From positions 1 to 64,000 of the forward strand of contig JAEUHM010000025.1 in the NCBI GenBank assembly GCA_016795485.1: a stretch of DNA of 64,000 nt, written 5' to 3'. Positions 61,035 through 64,000 of this stretch are shown here, one piece after another. Position numbers and translations under genes: made by a program. The stretch comes from Verrucomicrobiaceae bacterium (GTDB taxonomy: Bacteria > Verrucomicrobiota > Verrucomicrobiia > Verrucomicrobiales > Verrucomicrobiaceae). The notes beneath the pieces were generated by a model that was not told where the DNA came from, ran no database searches, and saw only the letters and a list, made by a program, of their open reading frames with translations. Each line of letters opens with the position of its first letter. Position 1 is the stretch's first letter.

Positions 61035-64000
61035 TCAAGGCCCAGGGGTTGTATAGCGCAGTCTGAAGTATCGCCTCATTGCGGCATCGGGCAGTGTTTC
61101 AATGCTGAGCTGCTGTGTGCCAGCTTCTGGATCAGCCCCGATCACAAGCCACGGTTGGACTATGTCTTGGAATGCCTCGGTGCCGAGATGGTTGGTGAAC
61201 TGTAGTATCAGCGGATGATTCCGTGCTGCCTGCGTGCGGACGACGTCGAGGGCAAAGCCACCGTTGACTACTTCGCGAATGTGCAGGCTTGGTGGTGCCA
61301 AGCTGTCTGCGGTGTGGGGATCGCCTCCGAAGAGATATTCCTCATGGTTGGTTCGAGCATCGCCATCACTGTTGTCAGATCCGGCAGCGAGAGTGAGTTG
61401 GTGATAATCGGCCCACTCAGCGTAGGTCATGGGAGCGGAGGGGCTGCCGCGTTCGAGGCGTTTCGCAGTGAGGTTAGAGATCGAAGCATAAGGACCTGGG
61501 AGACTGCCGGGCACGGTGGCAAGTGTGGCAGTGGTGTGGGAGATCGTTTCATTCCCAAGGTAGCGCCACGATGGCGAGGGGATGTCGATGTCCCAGTTGC
61601 CGGAGGTGAAGTTATACACGCTGGGTTGCAGGTATTTGACGATCGCATTGGTGCCGGCTCGCAGTGGCACGGTGCCGTCATAGGGCAGCTTCATGAGCTG
61701 TGTGATACTGCCATTGCCATTGCTCAGACTGCCCAGGGAGCGAGTGCTCCCAAGCTGCACGATGCCTTCCTCGGTGGGCATGATGGCAAAGGGGATGTCT
61801 TCAAGCGAGGCTCCTTCATGCGTGACCATCCAGCGCACGCTTAGTTTTTCCGTCATCATCATGGAAAAGGGAGCACGCTGATCGCCCAGACCGGTAGTGC
61901 CACAAATGGCTAGGCCACTAGGAGTCCATGCAATGTCAGTGGCACGATCATACGGTGTTAGGCCGGCATCAGGGATGTGGTCCGTGATGGGATTGGGCGT
62001 TGACGGGTTGTTAACCGCGCCTTTGTCATTCGCCATCGCTTCACCAATGTTCACGATGGCACGCGGGACACCTTCGGCATCGTGCGAGCCGACCGTAAAT
62101 GCGGGTGTGTCTACAGTGATGAAGGGAAACACGTTCCCGCTGGTGTAGAGGGTGCCGTCGGGTCCTTCGACCACGCTGCTCCAGAAGATCGCGCCGATGG
62201 AGCGCTTTGACCACAGGATGTCGCCGAGGGGCGTAACCTTCATGAGCCAACCGCCAACGGTGGAGCCTGCGGCTGGCGGTGAGCCGTCGGAGTTGCCCTT
62301 GGCTTCACCGGCGAGCACCAGATTGCCATCACGTAGCAGGATCATGTCCTTCACGGTCTCGATCATGTTGGGCGTGGGGAAGCGTTTGCTCCATTGCAGC
62401 GCGCCTGCATTGTCGAACTTCATCAAATACGGGTCAGCATCGGCAGAGGAGAGGTTGTTGTTCTGTTCGCCACTGACGAATATCTCGATCTGTCCGCCGC
62501 CAAGCTCTCGCACCACGAGGCCGCCGATCTGGTAAAACATCTGGTCTCCGTTCGGCTCTGTCGCTCGCACACTGCTCGTCCACATCACATTGCCCGCGCC
62601 ATCAATCCGCGTGAGGAGCAGGCTTTGGCTGTAGTAGCTTAGCACCACCAAACCACCATCTGCGGTTCCGGCGAGTTTGATGGGACTGGCCAATTGCGAC
62701 CCGATGGCCCAGATGACATCACCACGCGGTCCCACCCGCATGATGGGCGGACGCACATCCGCAGACGACGGCAGCGCCATGAAAAAGTCTTCCGCAGTGC
62801 CGCGCACCTTTTCCAAAATACCGCCGGAGGGCGAGGGATCATCCGCCCATCTCAGGAGCCGTGCCCAGCGTGCATTGCCGCCCTCGACAGGGTCCAGCGG
62901 ACCGGGCGGCGTTCCGCCGGGCAGGCCGCTGCCATGCGTTGGTGGGCCACTGGCGTTCTGGGTGGGAATGGGCACACTCGGGAAGAGCGGAACCGACAAG
63001 TTGGCAAAAGTGTAGCCAAGCACTCGAATCTCAAATCCGCCATAGACCGCCAGATTCGCGTTCATGTTCCACCAAGGGTCGCTAAGCGGATTGGCGGTGA
63101 ATGTCTCACTCACGCGCAGACCCGCATAGGGACCGATGACATCATTCACGATGAGTGATGCACCCCCTTCGGCCCACATTTGCGCCGTTACGCCCAACGA
63201 GTCAGCGAGCTGCGGATTACTCAGGCCGAGAGGTTTGATGATGGTCACAGGTTCAAACGTCACCTTCTCGCCGGGTGGCAGCGACTCGTCCCAAACGAAC
63301 TGCATTCCCGCCTCGAACGATCCCTGAAACGGAATCACCACATCCATTGGCGCACTGACATTCATGCCGACCTTCAGTGTAAAGAAGGGCTGAAACTTTA
63401 CCGGCACCTGCCCGATTGGAATGAAAAGCGGTGGCCCAGGGATGCTCGCGATCTGCTTTTCTTTGTCGATCAAGCTGGTGCCCGTGTTGTTCGCACCGAG
63501 CTTTGCCGTCATGCGCAAACTCAACTCCACCTTGCTGGTCAGACGCAGCCGATATGTCGGCGGCAGATTGGGACGATGAATCACCTTCATCTTGATGTTT
63601 ATCCCATCGAGCAGCAGCTCACCATCCAGCGTCAGTCCACTGCTGAACTTGAGGTGGTTGATGGGAACGTGCGTACAAAACAGTCCGTTGAGATCACTCA
63701 GATCCTTTATCCGAACCTTTCCAGCCCCGATTAGGTCACTGCGACCGTCCTCGCGAACAAGGTGCTCAGCTGAGCCAAACACGGTGTTGCCGACCGGTGG
63801 ATCAATAGGGTCGCGCGCGGCTCCGTCGAAACCATCGTTTTGATCGAGGATCTCCGTGCCCACTCGCACGTTGTCGATGAAGCCGCGAAAGCGCGCATCG
63901 GTTTGGATGCTTTCAAACGACGGTGGAAACACAAAGGGATGAATCTCCCCTCCGTGGGGCTGGCAAACTAGATGCACCTCGCTGCCGACCGTGGATTTGG
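61035..64000 (-). CDS. Large secreted repeat protein, 5' end beyond the window
   Basis: The frame is open to the right edge, with about 988 codons visible. A GTG at 63977 is possible, but the reading frame continues upstream, so the true N-terminus is probably outside. The visible N-terminal end resembles the tail of a LamG/concanavalin-type domain (FRGFIDNVRVG). Residues about 400-780 form propeller-like repeats (e.g. GNLVLAG, GNVMWTSSV, ILWSKRSIG), as in proteins that report recorded or transported values. The C-terminus contains DNSDGDARTNHEEYLFGGDP, a dockerin/EF-hand-like calcium motif typical of Verrucomicrobial secreted proteins, then a terminal beta-domain. Function unknown; an extracellular or cell-surface location is likely. 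Confidence 0.8.
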   Translation of the reverse strand, partial: KSTVGSEVHLVCQPHGGEIHPFVFPPSFESIQTDARFRGFIDNVRVGTEILDQNDGFDGAARDPIDPPVGNTVFGSAEHLVREDGRSDLIGAGKVRIKDLSDLNGLFCTHVPINHLKFSSGLTLDGELLLDGINIKMKVIHRPNLPPTYRLRLTSKVELSLRMTAKLGANNTGTSLIDKEKQIASIPGPPLFIPIGQVPVKFQPFFTLKVGMNVSAPMDVVIPFQGSFEAGMQFVWDESLPPGEKVTFEPVTIIKPLGLSNPQLADSLGVTAQMWAEGGASLIVNDVIGPYAGLRVSETFTANPLSDPWWNMNANLAVYGGFEIRVLGYTFANLSVPLFPSVPIPTQNASGPPTHGSGLPGGTPPGPLDPVEGGNARWARLLRWADDPSPSGGILEKVRGTAEDFFMALPSSADVRPPIMRVGPRGDVIWAIGSQLASPIKLAGTADGGLVVLSYYSQSLLLTRIDGAGNVMWTSSVRATEPNGDQMFYQIGGLVVRELGGGQIEIFVSGEQNNNLSSADADPYLMKFDNAGALQWSKRFPTPNMIETVKDMILLRDGNLVLAGEAKGNSDGSPPAAGSTVGGWLMKVTPLGDILWSKRSIGAIFWSSVVEGPDGTLYTSGNVFPFITVDTPAFTVGSHDAEGVPRAIVNIGEAMANDKGAVNNPSTPNPITDHIPDAGLTPYDRATDIAWTPSGLAICGTTGLGDQRAPFSMMMTEKLSVRWMVTHEGASLEDIPFAIMPTEEGIVQLGSTRSLGSLSNGNGSITQLMKLPYDGTVPLRAGTNAIVKYLQPSVYNFTSGNWDIDIPSPSWRYLGNETISHTTATLATVPGSLPGPYASISNLTAKRLERGSPSAPMTYAEWADYHQLTLAAGSDNSDGDARTNHEEYLFGGDPHTADSLAPPSLHIREVVNGGFALDVVRTQAARNHPLILQFTNHLGTEAFQDIVQPWLVIGADPEAGTQQLSIETLPDAAMRRYFRLRYTTPGP

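Overview
The window looks like a chromosome segment of a Verrucomicrobiota bacterium, probably of the Verrucomicrobiaceae/Prosthecobacter type. This is inferred from gene content only: a PVC-type dehydrogenase/cytochrome c protein, an ECF sigma factor beside a Ser/Thr kinase, large secreted proteins with DxDGDG calcium-type repeats, and a dcw (division and cell wall) cluster with a LysM gene between murD and ftsW. No rRNA gene is present to confirm it.

Layout. 1-7.8 kb (minus): a very large RHS/YD-repeat protein running off the left edge, directly downstream of a secreted protein with Ig-like and thrombospondin type-3-like repeats. 7.8-8.9 kb: a gene-free stretch with a 21-bp tandem repeat (12 copies plus a partial one). 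8.9-11.8 kb: sodA, divergent from a two-gene operon (YraQ/DUF318 permease and a TIGR03943/DUF1980 partner with a His-rich loop). 11.9-24.3 kb (minus): rsmH, ftsL-like, ftsI, murE, murF, mraY, murD, LysM protein, ftsW, murG, mostly overlapping and so translationally coupled. mraZ is not upstream, and murC, murB, ddl, ftsQ, ftsA and ftsZ do not follow murG. 24.6-41 kb: creC, a TMTC-like membrane protein with TPRs, a PVC dehydrogenase, a DUF58 protein, creB, an AEC transporter, rarA, an ArnT-like glycosyltransferase, a coiled-coil membrane protein, a thioredoxin, an HD protein, a small unknown and a CPBP protease.

41.14-53.84 kb is a genomic island. A complete tRNA-Leu(UAG) has its last 39 bp repeated exactly 12.6 kb downstream. 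All eight island genes lie on the minus strand and most look defensive: hsdM, hsdS, an unknown 176-aa gene, a GmrSD-like DUF262/DUF1524 protein, an AbiEi/AbiEii-like toxin-antitoxin pair, hsdR and a YgjP-type metallopeptidase. No integrase is visible. The toxin-antitoxin pair sits immediately upstream of hsdR, behind its own operator-like repeat, so restriction-subunit expression may depend on the antitoxin promoter. A 61-bp three-stem palindrome lies in frame inside hsdM.

53.9-64 kb: a DUF4091 (GH123-like) hydrolase, then on the minus strand a Ser/Thr kinase fused through five membrane segments to an intact M23 peptidase domain, an ECF sigma factor, a parallel beta-helix protein and a large secreted protein cut by the right edge.

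The points most worth following up are the integrase-free defence island with its antitoxin-coupled hsdR, the kinase-M23 fusion beside a sigma factor, the in-frame palindrome in hsdM, and the RHS/Ig-repeat pair.
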